Below, in pieces: positions 36,494-43,915 of a stretch of 47,874 nt of DNA. The first letter of the stretch is position 1; the number at the start of each line of letters is the position of its first letter. Where the stretch lies: contig CAIMMM010000163.1 of assembly GCA_903842575.1 (NCBI GenBank), positions 1 through 47,874 of the forward strand, given 5' to 3'. A program made the translations under genes and the position numbers. The notes below the pieces were generated by a model. That model had not been told where the DNA came from, searched no databases, and worked only from the letters and a program-made list of their open reading frames with translations. This stretch comes from an uncultured Bacteroidota bacterium. Its GTDB lineage: Bacteria > Bacteroidota > Bacteroidia > Flavobacteriales > Flavobacteriaceae.

Positions 36494-37087
36494 ATGGATT
36501 TTAAAAAATTTTTACCTTGGATTATTGGAGCAGTTGTAATTTTTGGAATTTACAGCTATGTAAAAGGAATTAATAATACTGCAGTTGGATACGAGCAGGG
36601 AATTAACGAAGCATGGGGAAATGTACAAACTTCTTATCAAAGAAGAAATGACCTTATTGGGAATTTAGTAAATACGGTGAAAGGCGCAGCCGACTTTGAA
36701 AAAAGCACATTAACAGCAGTGATTGAAGCCAGAGCGAAAGCAACAGCAGTAACTGTTGACCCAACAAACATTACTCCGGAACAATTAACCGCCTTCAATT
36801 CAGCACAATCTGGTGTTTCCTCTTCTTTATCGAGATTATTGGTTTCTGTAGAACGTTATCCTGAGTTGAAAGCCAATGCCAATTTCTTGAAATTACAAGA
36901 CGAATTAGCCAGTACCGAAAATCAAATTTTAACTGCCAGAACTCGTTTTAACGAACAAGTAAAGCCTTATAACACACATATTAAAACTTTTCCAAACAAT
37001 CTTTTTGCAGGCATGTTTGGCTTTAAAGAAAAAGCCTATTTTGAAGCTGTAGCCGGTGCTGAAAAACCAGTTGAAGTAAAATTCTAA
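36494..37087 (+). CDS. lemA: LemA family protein
   Basis: Membrane protein of 197 residues. One N-terminal helix (about 8-25, LPWIIGAVVIFGIYSYVKG) precedes a helical bundle beginning INEAWGNVQTSYQRRNDLIG and continuing VKGAADFEKSTLTAVIEARA, the family signature. The typical end YNTHIKTFPNNLFAGMFGF is present. Function is not settled. LemA genes are often followed by TPM-domain genes, as here, which suggests a common membrane process. Confidence 0.94.
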   Translation: MDFKKFLPWIIGAVVIFGIYSYVKGINNTAVGYEQGINEAWGNVQTSYQRRNDLIGNLVNTVKGAADFEKSTLTAVIEARAKATAVTVDPTNITPEQLTAFNSAQSGVSSSLSRLLVSVERYPELKANANFLKLQDELASTENQILTARTRFNEQVKPYNTHIKTFPNNLFAGMFGFKEKAYFEAVAGAEKPVEVKF

Positions 37088-37141
37088 AACCTCCATAGCC
37101 CTACCAAAAGTGGGGTTTTTCAAGAAAAAAAACATACACAA

Positions 37142-37579
37142 ATGTCAAAAGAAGAAGAGTTTTTAACTAAAGAAGAGGAGCAAGAAATTGTGGACGCAAT
37201 TTGCAATGCCGAAAAAAATACCTCTGGAGAAATTCGCGTTCATATAGAAAACACTACTTCTATTGATGCCTATGACCGTGCTATAGAAGTTTTCCATCAA
37301 TTGGGCATGGATAAAACCGAGCTTAAAAATGGCGTTTTACTTTACCTTGCCGTGAAAAATAAAACCTTTGTAGTTTGTGGAGACGAAGGCATCAATGATG
37401 TGGTTCCCGAAGATTTTTGGGACAGTACTCGAGATGTAATGGTTACGCAATTTAAGCAAGGGAATTACAAACAAGGTTTGATAAACGGCATATTAAAAGC
37501 CGGGGAACAGTTGAAAAATTATTTTCCTCATCAAGGAAATGACATCAATGAATTATCGAATGAAATATCAAAAGGATAA
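37142..37579 (+). CDS. TPM domain-containing protein (soluble)
   Basis: Protein of 145 residues made mainly of one TPM (TLP18.3/Psb32/MOLO-1) domain. Evidence is AICNAEKNTSGEIRVHIENT-like strands, LGMDKTELKNGVLLYLAVKN and VCGDEGINDVVPEDFWDS. There is no signal peptide or membrane segment, so it is probably cytoplasmic. Its stop codon overlaps the start of the next TPM gene by one base (TAATG), indicating translational coupling. It lies 54 bp after lemA. Confidence 0.9.
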   Translation: MSKEEEFLTKEEEQEIVDAICNAEKNTSGEIRVHIENTTSIDAYDRAIEVFHQLGMDKTELKNGVLLYLAVKNKTFVVCGDEGINDVVPEDFWDSTRDVMVTQFKQGNYKQGLINGILKAGEQLKNYFPHQGNDINELSNEISKG

Positions 37580-38385
37580 TGCTAGTTAGCAAAAAAAATA
37601 AATCACTTTTCCTAAAACTGCTTGTTTGTATTTTCATAACATCGTTTAGTTTTGCGCAATACACCATTCCTGAAATTCCAAAACTTCAGACATCGGTGTA
37701 TGATTACGCCAATGTTTTAAGTGCTTCAGAAAAATCCCAATTAGAAGAAAAACTCATTCGTTATTCCGATTCAACCACAACGCAAATTGTTGTCATTACC
37801 ATTGAATCACTCAAAGGGGAAGATGTAAGTCAGCTTGCTACAAAATGGGGACAAACATGGGGAATTGGCGGTACCGCTAAAGAGGATAATGGCGTAATCA
37901 TTCTTTTGGCAAAAGCTGAAAGAAAAATTGCCATAAATCCAGGCTATGGCCTTGAAGATAGATTAACTGCTGGTACAGGTGGTGAAATTATTAGAAACAT
38001 TATCATTCCAGAATTCAAAGCAGGAAGTTATTACAATGGCTTAGACAAAGGCGCCGATGCTCTTTTTGATGTTTTTAAAGGCAAATACAAAGGCGAAAGA
38101 AAACAAAACAAGAAAGGGACGGGCATCCCAATTCTTCCTATAATTGTTATTTTTATAGTAATCCTATTCATCATTGCCAAAAACAAAAAAAACGGAGGAA
38201 ACTCTGGAAATAATAGTGGTGGACCCAGTTTAATGGACATCATTATTTTAAGTAGTTTAGGTCGAGGTGGCGGTTTTGGCGGCTCTTCTGGAGGTGGATT
38301 TGGAGGAAGTTCCGGCGGTGGCGGTTTTGGTGGTGGTTTTGGCGGCGGCGGATTCTCTGGTGGCGGTTCTAGTGGCGGCTGGTAA
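37579..38385 (+). CDS. TPM domain-containing protein with Gly-rich C terminus (exported)
   Basis: Protein of 268 residues. It has a signal peptide (about 1-26, ending ITSFSFAQ) and a TPM domain (about 36-175) with VYDYANVLSASEKSQLEEKL and GIGGTAKEDNGVIILLAKAE. A membrane helix follows at about 188-205 (GIPILPIIVIFIVILFIIAK) and then a tail made almost only of Gly, Ser and Phe (about 230-268). The exported TPM domain plus helix plus Gly-rich tail is the usual form of partners of LemA. Together with the soluble TPM protein this gives one domain on each side of the membrane. Confidence 0.92.
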   Translation: MLVSKKNKSLFLKLLVCIFITSFSFAQYTIPEIPKLQTSVYDYANVLSASEKSQLEEKLIRYSDSTTTQIVVITIESLKGEDVSQLATKWGQTWGIGGTAKEDNGVIILLAKAERKIAINPGYGLEDRLTAGTGGEIIRNIIIPEFKAGSYYNGLDKGADALFDVFKGKYKGERKQNKKGTGIPILPIIVIFIVILFIIAKNKKNGGNSGNNSGGPSLMDIIILSSLGRGGGFGGSSGGGFGGSSGGGGFGGGFGGGGFSGGGSSGGW

Positions 38386-38420
38386 TAGAAGAAGTTCCCT
38401 TTTTTCGATATAACTTTATA

Positions 38421-38452
38421 AAAAAACTCGTTCAAATTGAACGAGTTTTTTG
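38421..38452. terminator. Bidirectional terminator between TPM gene and der
   Basis: The perfect stem AAAAAACTCGTTC/GAACGAGTTTTTT with loop AAATT lies between converging genes. Confidence 0.9.
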
Positions 38453-38453
38453 T

Positions 38454-39763
38454 TTATTTTTCCCTGATATAAATATCTATTGGAACTCCTGAAAAATCCC
38501 AGTTTTCCCGAATTTTATTTTCTAAGAAACGCTTGTACGCTTCTTGAACATACTGTGGTAAATTGGCAAAAAACACAAACTGTGGTGTTGGTGTTGGCAA
38601 TTGCATACAATATTTAATTTTTACATATTTCCCTTTTAACGCTGGTGGCGGATGATTTTCAATTAGCTTCAACATAAAATCGTTGAACTTGGAAGTTGGG
38701 ATTCTTTGTTTTCTATTTTCAAAAACTTGAACCGTTGCTTCTAATGCTTTTAATAATCTTTGTTTGGTTAATGCCGAAACAAAAAGAATAGGCACATCGA
38801 TAAAAGGTTTTAGTTCTTCCCGGATTTTTGCTTCATAATCTCGGGTTGACATGGTGTCTTTCTCCACCAAATCCCATTTGTTTACCAAGATTACAACTCC
38901 TTTTCTATTCTTTTCGGCCAACCAAAAATACTTTGGTCCTGTCCTTCAAAACCACGGGTGGCATCGATTATTAAAATACAAATATCGGCGTGTTCAATAG
39001 CACGAACGGATCGCATCACCGAATAAAACTCCAAATCTTCTTTCACTTTGGCTTTTCGACGAATTCCTGCAGTATCTACCAAATTAAATTCGAAACCAAA
39101 ACGGTCAAATTTTGTGTCAATAGCATCGCGAGTGGTTCCTGCAATATCGGTAACCATAAATCTTTCTTTACCAATTAAAGCGTTGATAAAACTGGATTTT
39201 CCGGCGTTGGGCCTTCCTACTACGGCGAAACGTGGCAATTCTATTTCCTCTTGTGTTGGTTCTGGTTTTATTGGAAAAGCATCGATTAATGCATCCAATA
39301 AATCGCCGGTTCCACTTCCAGAAATACTGGCAAACGTATAAAATTCGCCTAATCCTAAATTGTAAAATTCCAAAGCATCTTTTTCGCGCATGGCGTTATC
39401 TACTTTGTTTACAGCTAATAAAACAGGTTTTTTAACTTTACGCAACATCTTGGCAACGGTATCGTCCATTGGCGTTATACCTTCTTCAACATCCACCACA
39501 AAAATAATCACATCGGCTTCATCAATGGCGAGTTCCACTTGTTTACGAATTTCACCTTCAAAAACATCATCGGAACCTTTAATGTAACCTCCTGTATCAA
39601 TTACGGAAAACTCTTTCCCATTCCATTCGCTTTTCCCATAGTTTCTATCGCGAGTTACTCCCGAAATAGAATCTACAATAGCTTCGCGTCTTTTAATCAA
39701 TCTGTTAAAAAGAGTTGATTTTCCAACGTTTGGTCTTCCTACTATGGCTACAATATTGTTCAT
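38454..39763 (-). CDS. der: Ribosome-assembly GTPase Der (EngA), with apparent one-base frameshift
   Basis: Double-GTPase of about 436 residues needed for 50S ribosome assembly. The first G domain has [14 protein letters not shown] and DTGGYI, the second [14 protein letters not shown] and [11 protein letters not shown], followed by NKWDLVEKD and the KH-like C-terminal domain. The reading frame breaks at 38924-38928. On the minus strand there are five T where six would restore the expected [11 protein letters not shown]. As it stands, frame one ends after 290 codons (the last nine out of frame) and the rest would need a TTG start at 38921. Der is essential in studied bacteria, so a missing base in the sequence is the most likely cause. 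Confidence 0.92.
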
Positions 39764-39900
39764 AATGCTTTTTCAAATATTTACTTCGCCCGATCGCCCT
39801 TGCGCTTTCGGGTTGCAAAGGTAGTTTATAATACGATAATATCAATTTTTTTACTACTTTAGCTCTAATCTTAATTTTTAATATCTAAACACTTTATCCT

Positions 39901-40398
39901 ATGGACGCCAATAATGAGATTCGATTGCTTTTGCGTTTTTATAAAGATATTTCTGAAAACATAGACCAATTAAGACATAAATTTGAAAAAAGCTGTAAAG
40001 AAAAGTCTAGTGATTATGCCATAAAAATAAAAGGGAATCATATTTGGATTTCTATTATTGGCTCTAAAAAACAATACTGGTCACCCCATTTACATTTAGA
40101 ACTTGAACCAAAAAATGAAAATGAAACTCACATAAGAGGATTGTTTGGGCCCGATCAATCGTTATGGACTTTGTTTATGTTTTTGCATTTCATTATTGCT
40201 GGTATATTTATAGTATTTAGTGGAATTGCCTATTCCCATTATATTTTAAAATCTTCCACAACTATGGATTTTATTGTAATGACACTTATGGTTATCGTTT
40301 GGATATTATTTTATTTTATTGGGAAACAAATTAGAAGAAACGGCAACGAACAGATGAATGAATTGGAAATTGAATTTTTAAAAATACTAGCATCCTAA
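39901..40398 (+). CDS. Small membrane protein of unknown function
   Basis: Protein of 165 residues. Residues 1-75 are polar. HIWISIIGSKKQYWSPHLHL and RGLFGPDQSLWTLFMFLHFI are conspicuous and recall uncharacterised flavobacterial proteins. Two membrane helices follow, at about 93-115 and 122-141. It stands alone between der and era, with terminator-like stems on the downstream side. No family with a known function is recognised. Confidence 0.75.
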   Translation: MDANNEIRLLLRFYKDISENIDQLRHKFEKSCKEKSSDYAIKIKGNHIWISIIGSKKQYWSPHLHLELEPKNENETHIRGLFGPDQSLWTLFMFLHFIIAGIFIVFSGIAYSHYILKSSTTMDFIVMTLMVIVWILFYFIGKQIRRNGNEQMNELEIEFLKILAS

Positions 40399-40428
40399 AT
40401 AGAACTTACTCCTCTATTTTTAACTTAA

Positions 40429-40462
40429 AAAACTCAATAATAATTGCTTACTATTGAGTTTT
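40429..40462. terminator. Bidirectional terminator between the membrane protein gene and era
   Basis: The stem AAAACTCAATA/TATTGAGTTTT (40429-40439 and 40452-40462) with a 12-nt loop lies between converging genes. Confidence 0.75.
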
Positions 40463-40486
40463 CAATATATTGATAAAAATATTAGA

Positions 40487-41368
40487 TTACTGATTATACC
40501 CAAATCGCTTCAACATATTGGCATTACTTCTCCAATTTTTATTCACTTTTACATACAATTCAATATGGATTTGTTTGCCAAAAAACTTTTCTAAATCGGC
40601 ACGAGATTCCACTCCTACTCGTTTCAAGGCTTCGCCTTTATGCCCGATAACAATTCCTTTTTGGGTTTCGCGTTCTACCATAATCAAAGAACGAATTCGG
40701 ATGATGTTATCATCTTCAAAAAATTCTTCGGTTACAATTTCAACGGCATAAGGTATTTCTTTGTTGTAATGCAATAATATTTTCTCCCGAATGGTTTCAT
40801 TCACAAAGAAACGCTCTGGTTTATCGGTTAAAGTATCTTTTGGATAATAAGCGGGAGAGGCTGGTAAGATTTCAATTATTCGAGCAAAAACTTCTTTCAC
40901 ATTAAAATTTTGCAAGGCCGATATTGGAAAAATCTCTGCGTTGGGAACTTTTTCTGTCCAAAATGCTACTTGCTCTTCCAATTGCTCCTGATTGGATGTA
41001 TCTATTTTGTTTAATAAAAGTAATACTGGAATTTTGGCATTGATAATTTTATTAAAAAAAGCTTCGTCTTTCAATTCTTTTTCCCCTATTTCCACCATGT
41101 ACAATAAAATATCGGCATCTTCGAAAGCCGATTTTACAAAGTTCATCATGGATTCCTGAATTTCGTAGGCCGGTTTAATAATTCCAGGCGTATCCGAAAG
41201 GATAACTTGAAAATCATCTCCATTTACAATACCCAGAATTCTGTGGCGAGTAGTTTGGGCTTTTGAAGTGATGATGGATAATCTTTCACCCACAAAGGCG
41301 TTCATTAGTGTTGATTTACCAACGTTTGGGTTGCCAATAATATTTACAAATCCTGCTTTGTGTGTCAT
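40487..41368 (-). CDS. era: GTPase Era
   Basis: GTPase of 293 residues that binds the 3' end of 16S rRNA in 30S maturation. G1 is [15 protein letters not shown]3 DTPGIIKP and G4 LLNKID. The C-terminal KH domain includes VIGHKGEALKRVGVESRADL and VKVNKNWRSN. Length is normal. It is the last clearly core gene before the accessory region: the next feature on the same strand is a tRNA remnant. Confidence 0.96.
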   Translation of the reverse strand: MTHKAGFVNIIGNPNVGKSTLMNAFVGERLSIITSKAQTTRHRILGIVNGDDFQVILSDTPGIIKPAYEIQESMMNFVKSAFEDADILLYMVEIGEKELKDEAFFNKIINAKIPVLLLLNKIDTSNQEQLEEQVAFWTEKVPNAEIFPISALQNFNVKEVFARIIEILPASPAYYPKDTLTDKPERFFVNETIREKILLHYNKEIPYAVEIVTEEFFEDDNIIRIRSLIMVERETQKGIVIGHKGEALKRVGVESRADLEKFFGKQIHIELYVKVNKNWRSNANMLKRFGYNQ

Positions 41369-41389
41369 AATAATTTAAAGTATTTCAAT

Positions 41390-41422
41390 AATAAAAAAGC
41401 CACTCATTGCTGAATGGCTTTC
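41390..41422 (-). terminator. Terminator-like stem after the tRNA fragment
   Basis: The stem AAAAGCCACTCA/TGAATGGCTTT with one mismatch follows the tRNA 3' end on the minus strand. It is probably the original tRNA terminator. Confidence 0.65.
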
Positions 41423-41423
41423 T

Positions 41424-41467
41424 AGTAGCGGGAACAGGAATCGAACCTGTGACCTTCGGGTTGTGAG
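41424..41467 (-). pseudogene. 3' fragment of a tRNA gene, probable attachment-site remnant
   Basis: Read on the minus strand, the sequence contains an anticodon loop CTCACAA, the 3' anticodon-stem strand CCCGA, variable loop AGGTC, a perfect T arm ACAGG-TTCGATT-CCTGT, the acceptor strand TCCCGCT and discriminator A. The 5' half is missing. Upstream of the loop there is no matching anticodon stem, D arm or AGCGGGA acceptor strand. This is what the chromosomal side of a tRNA-integrated element looks like. The intact tRNA would then lie at the other end of the element, beyond the window. The loop would read anticodon CAC, but the original identity cannot be fixed. Confidence 0.75.
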
Positions 41468-41526
41468 TTGGATTTTTTTCAAAATTTTAACTCCCTTTAT
41501 ACCGCTTTTTTTCTAATGCCGCGCTG

Positions 41527-41548
41527 AATCGTGTACGAAATCGTGTAC
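41527..41548. repeat. Two direct AATCGTGTAC repeats next to the tRNA fragment
   Basis: AATCGTGTAC occurs at 41527-41536 and 41539-41548, 12 bp apart. They could be recombinase arm sites, or the degraded end of a gene (minus-strand frame VHDFVHDSARH then stop). Confidence 0.5.
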
Positions 41549-41576
41549 TGTTAATAATGCCACAAAGGTAGTTTTT

Positions 41577-41768
41577 TTAATCATTAAACTTCTTAAAAAA
41601 AATATTTTTTAATAAATAGTCTATTGCTTGTTTATCCGTAATCTGTATTCTCTTTTTTGTTTTAGAGATAGCAACCGCATTTATTTTTTCACTCATCATA
41701 GCATACAATCTTTCCATTTCCTTTTCGGGAAGATGGAGGGCGATAGTATATACTTCTAAAGCTATCAT
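41577..41768 (-). CDS. Small hypothetical protein
   Basis: Open frame of 63 residues with normal composition. The N-terminal half is IALEVYTIALHLPEKEMERL and the C-terminal half is rich in Lys and Ile (KTKKRIQITDKQAIDYLLKN), suggesting a small alpha/beta or helical DNA-associated protein. An A-rich stretch precedes the ATG. It lies between the tRNA fragment and the recombinase gene, pointing towards the tRNA. A transfer-related role is only a guess from position. Confidence 0.45.
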   Translation of the reverse strand: MIALEVYTIALHLPEKEMERLYAMMSEKINAVAISKTKKRIQITDKQAIDYLLKNIFFKKFND

Positions 41769-42007
41769 TTTGCTTATTTAAAAACCAAAGTTGTTTTTTA
41801 TAAAAAATCTGGGAGAGGTTTCACGTAGTTTAATTTGGTTTAGCGTGATTTCACATATACTTTTAGTGATGCGCCTATTTATTCTTGTTTTTCATATAAG
41901 CCCCTAAATATTACAACTATAAATATTTATACAAAAAAAATATTGTAGGAAAATCGTATTAAAAATAAAATGTTTTATTACCTTAGTATCCTAAATTATA
42001 AGCCGTT

Positions 42008-43051
42008 ATGAAATGGGAATCCAAAATTATGAAGCATAAAGGGGAAAGCCGAATTGCTGTTTACTTTGAAAAAAATCAGGAATTGATTGACCGTATTAAG
42101 AGAATTGAAGGTTCTAGATGGAGTCAGCAAATGAGCGTTTGGCATTTGCCTGATACACCTGAAAACAGAATGCGATTTCAACTACCCTCTTTATTAGACA
42201 GTATGCCGAGCACTGAAGGTATGGAACAAATGGAGCGATTTAAAAAATGGTTGCATTCCAAACGATATAGCGAAAGCACTATAAAAACCTATGTTGATGC
42301 TTTGAAGTCATTCTTGGTTTTTTACAGAGGAAAACCTATAGAAGAAATTTCAAATGAGGATGTGATTAATTATAACAATGAGTATATTTTAAAGAACAAA
42401 TTATCGGCTTCGTATCAGAATCAGATTGTGAATGCTGTGAAGCTTTTTTTTAGCACCATTCAAAATAGAAAAATAGACATTGATTTGATTCATCGACCAA
42501 AACGCGCGAAAGTTTTACCGAATGTTTTGAGCAAGGAAGAAGTAAAGGCTATTTTGGAGGCATTAACGAATGTTAAACACAAAACAATGTTAAGCCTTAT
42601 TTATGCTTGTGGTCTTCGTAGAAGTGAGCTTTTAAATTTAACATTTAAGGATATTCAAAGTGATAGAGGCTTGTTGTTTATAAAACAATCTAAAGGAAAA
42701 AAAGATAGAATAGTACCCATTAGCGACAAAATAATTGAAATGTTGAGAGCCTATTATAAGCAATATTTACCTAAAACGTGGCTATTTGAAGGGCAACAAG
42801 AAAATACAAAATATTCGGACAGAAGTTTAGAAGAAGTTCTAAAAAAAAGTATTAGATTAGCTGAAATTAAAAAACCCGTAAGTTTGCATTGGCTTCGGCA
42901 TAGTTATGCTACGCATTTGCTTGAAAGTGGTACCGATTTAAGATATATTCAAGAACTATTGGGACATAGCAGTAGCAAAACTACTGAGATTTACACCCAT
43001 GTAAGCACAAAAAATATACAAAACATTAAATCTCCTTTTGATGATTTGTAA
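42008..43051 (+). CDS. Tyrosine recombinase, probable integrase of the cassette array
   Basis: Site-specific recombinase of 347 residues. The catalytic set is complete: Arg204 in GLRRSELLNL, Lys229, His294 and Arg297 in LHWLRHSYATHLL, His320 in LLGHSSSKTTEIYTHV and the nucleophile Tyr329. Residues about 72-165 are the SAM-like core-binding domain. Residues 1-65 are an added domain (GESRIAVYFEKNQELIDRI, RWSQQMSVWHLP) that recalls HARP-type nucleic-acid-binding motifs. The end IKSPFDDL resembles the RSPLDAL end of IntI integrases, but the roughly 16-residue IntI-specific insertion before the HxxR box is not seen (only KQYLPKTWLFEG). The gene points towards the cassettes, as in reverse integrons such as that of Treponema. 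Confidence 0.9.
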   Translation: MKWESKIMKHKGESRIAVYFEKNQELIDRIKRIEGSRWSQQMSVWHLPDTPENRMRFQLPSLLDSMPSTEGMEQMERFKKWLHSKRYSESTIKTYVDALKSFLVFYRGKPIEEISNEDVINYNNEYILKNKLSASYQNQIVNAVKLFFSTIQNRKIDIDLIHRPKRAKVLPNVLSKEEVKAILEALTNVKHKTMLSLIYACGLRRSELLNLTFKDIQSDRGLLFIKQSKGKKDRIVPISDKIIEMLRAYYKQYLPKTWLFEGQQENTKYSDRSLEEVLKKSIRLAEIKKPVSLHWLRHSYATHLLESGTDLRYIQELLGHSSSKTTEIYTHVSTKNIQNIKSPFDDL

Positions 43052-43071
43052 AAAAATAATACTCAACTAGA

Positions 43072-43147
43072 GTTACGTATATACAGCCAAAAAAGATAGA
43101 TATACTCAGTTTTTGTCTTAGAAACTGAGCATATATACAAGTTACCA
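43072..43147 (+). promoter_or_regulatory. Candidate attI-like site between recombinase and first cassette
   Basis: GTTAC occurs at 43072 and again at 43141, where the first cassette begins. GTATATACAGCC and CATATATACAAG repeat an ATATAC core. A hairpin CTCAGTTT/AAACTGAG (43105-43112 and 43122-43129) lies between them and could instead serve as the recombinase terminator. Position argues for attI, but no consensus exists to test it. Confidence 0.45.
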
Positions 43148-43909
43148 GTAATTTTATGGAAAAAACTACAAAGACAAAACACTCATTGATTTTAACAACA
43201 ATCGTCTGTTGCGTTTATCTTTTGTTGACAATATTTTACCATCATATTGACAAGTATTTATCTGGAATTCTATACTTGTTTTTGACAATTCTAATTCCAA
43301 TAGCATTTATAACAATTGTTATTTTTGAAATTAAGGGAATCATTAAAATTATTCTCAATAGAAAGTATTTGAATTTTAAACTTTGTTTACCAACAATAGT
43401 TTGCTCAATAACACTTTTGTACACTATTTTTTGTCCATATAGAATTGACTCTGAAAATCTTGAAAGCGAAGTAGAATTTAGAGCCTGTTATGAAGGAACT
43501 CAAAATCAAGCATACATTCTTTTCCGAAAAGACAAAACATTTGAACTGAATTGGACTGGTGTTTTTGGATATAACAAATGGTGGACAGGAAAGTGGGAGA
43601 AAAATGGAGATATTTTAACGCTTAAATATGACAATGAAAAGACTGAGCAACTAGGAGACAAAATTTTGATTTCAAAAGGTTATTTAAATCCAATTGGAAA
43701 ATCATTTGACAGAAAGAAATATCCATACCCAATGTTTTATCTTGGATATTGTAGAGGTGAAAATTAAAACGTTATAAAAACTACTGGTAACAGCCGTTTG
43801 GCGCAATAGCTGCAATTGCTTAATCATGATGTCGATTTTCCGCTGGAAAATCTTATCTTAGTAGAAAATAATTCGTTCCGCAGTCGCTACTGCGCCAAGC
43901 GGCGGAACG
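43142..43909 (+). mobile_element. Integron-like cassette 1 (768 bp)
   Basis: The unit runs from TTACCAGTA after the G at 43141 to the G at 43909. Its first ten bases including the G (GTTACCAGTA) are the exact reverse complement of TACTGGTAAC, the left end of its own attC-like site. It holds one gene in the same direction, starting 14 bp inside. Confidence 0.8.
43156..43767 (+). CDS. Cassette-encoded membrane protein of unknown function
   Basis: Protein of 203 residues. Three membrane helices lie at about 10-26, 36-60 and 75-94. A C-terminal domain of about 100 residues reads EFRACYEGTQNQAYILFRKD, then NKWWTGKWEKNGDILTLKYD. This strand-rich segment resembles small lipocalin-like domains seen in other Bacteroidota proteins, though the match is weak. 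The ATG lies only 15 bp after the recombination point, so expression probably depends on a promoter upstream in the recombinase or attI-like region. Function unknown. Confidence 0.8.
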   Translation: MEKTTKTKHSLILTTIVCCVYLLLTIFYHHIDKYLSGILYLFLTILIPIAFITIVIFEIKGIIKIILNRKYLNFKLCLPTIVCSITLLYTIFCPYRIDSENLESEVEFRACYEGTQNQAYILFRKDKTFELNWTGVFGYNKWWTGKWEKNGDILTLKYDNEKTEQLGDKILISKGYLNPIGKSFDRKKYPYPMFYLGYCRGEN

Positions 43910-43915
43910 TTAGCA
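43785..43915 (+). repeat. attC-like recombination site 1 (131 bp)
   Basis: The left end TGGTAAC-A is followed by an 18-nt arm (43793-43810, GCCGTTTGGCGCAATAGC). The complementary arm is at 43886-43903, then GGAAC and the crossover point G^TTAGCA (43909-43915). The arms pair except at arm positions 5 and 14. A perfect inner hairpin GATTTTCC-GCT-GGAAAATC lies at 43834-43852. Length equals that of the two other sites although the sequence differs. Confidence 0.8.

Noticed and set aside
38031..38435. Proline-rich 134-codon minus-strand frame
   Set aside because: It is the antisense of the Gly-rich tail of the TPM protein and has no support as a gene.
38454..38921. Separate gene for the C-terminal half of Der
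   Set aside because: It needs a TTG start in the middle of a conserved Der segment. One extra base joins both halves perfectly, so it is one frameshifted gene.
41424..41500. Functional tRNA with anticodon CAC
   Set aside because: The 5' half, D arm and matching acceptor and anticodon strands are absent, so it is a fragment.
42008..43051. Calling the recombinase a canonical integron integrase IntI
   Set aside because: The IntI-specific inserted segment is not visible and an extra N-terminal domain is present. Only its array context supports integron function.
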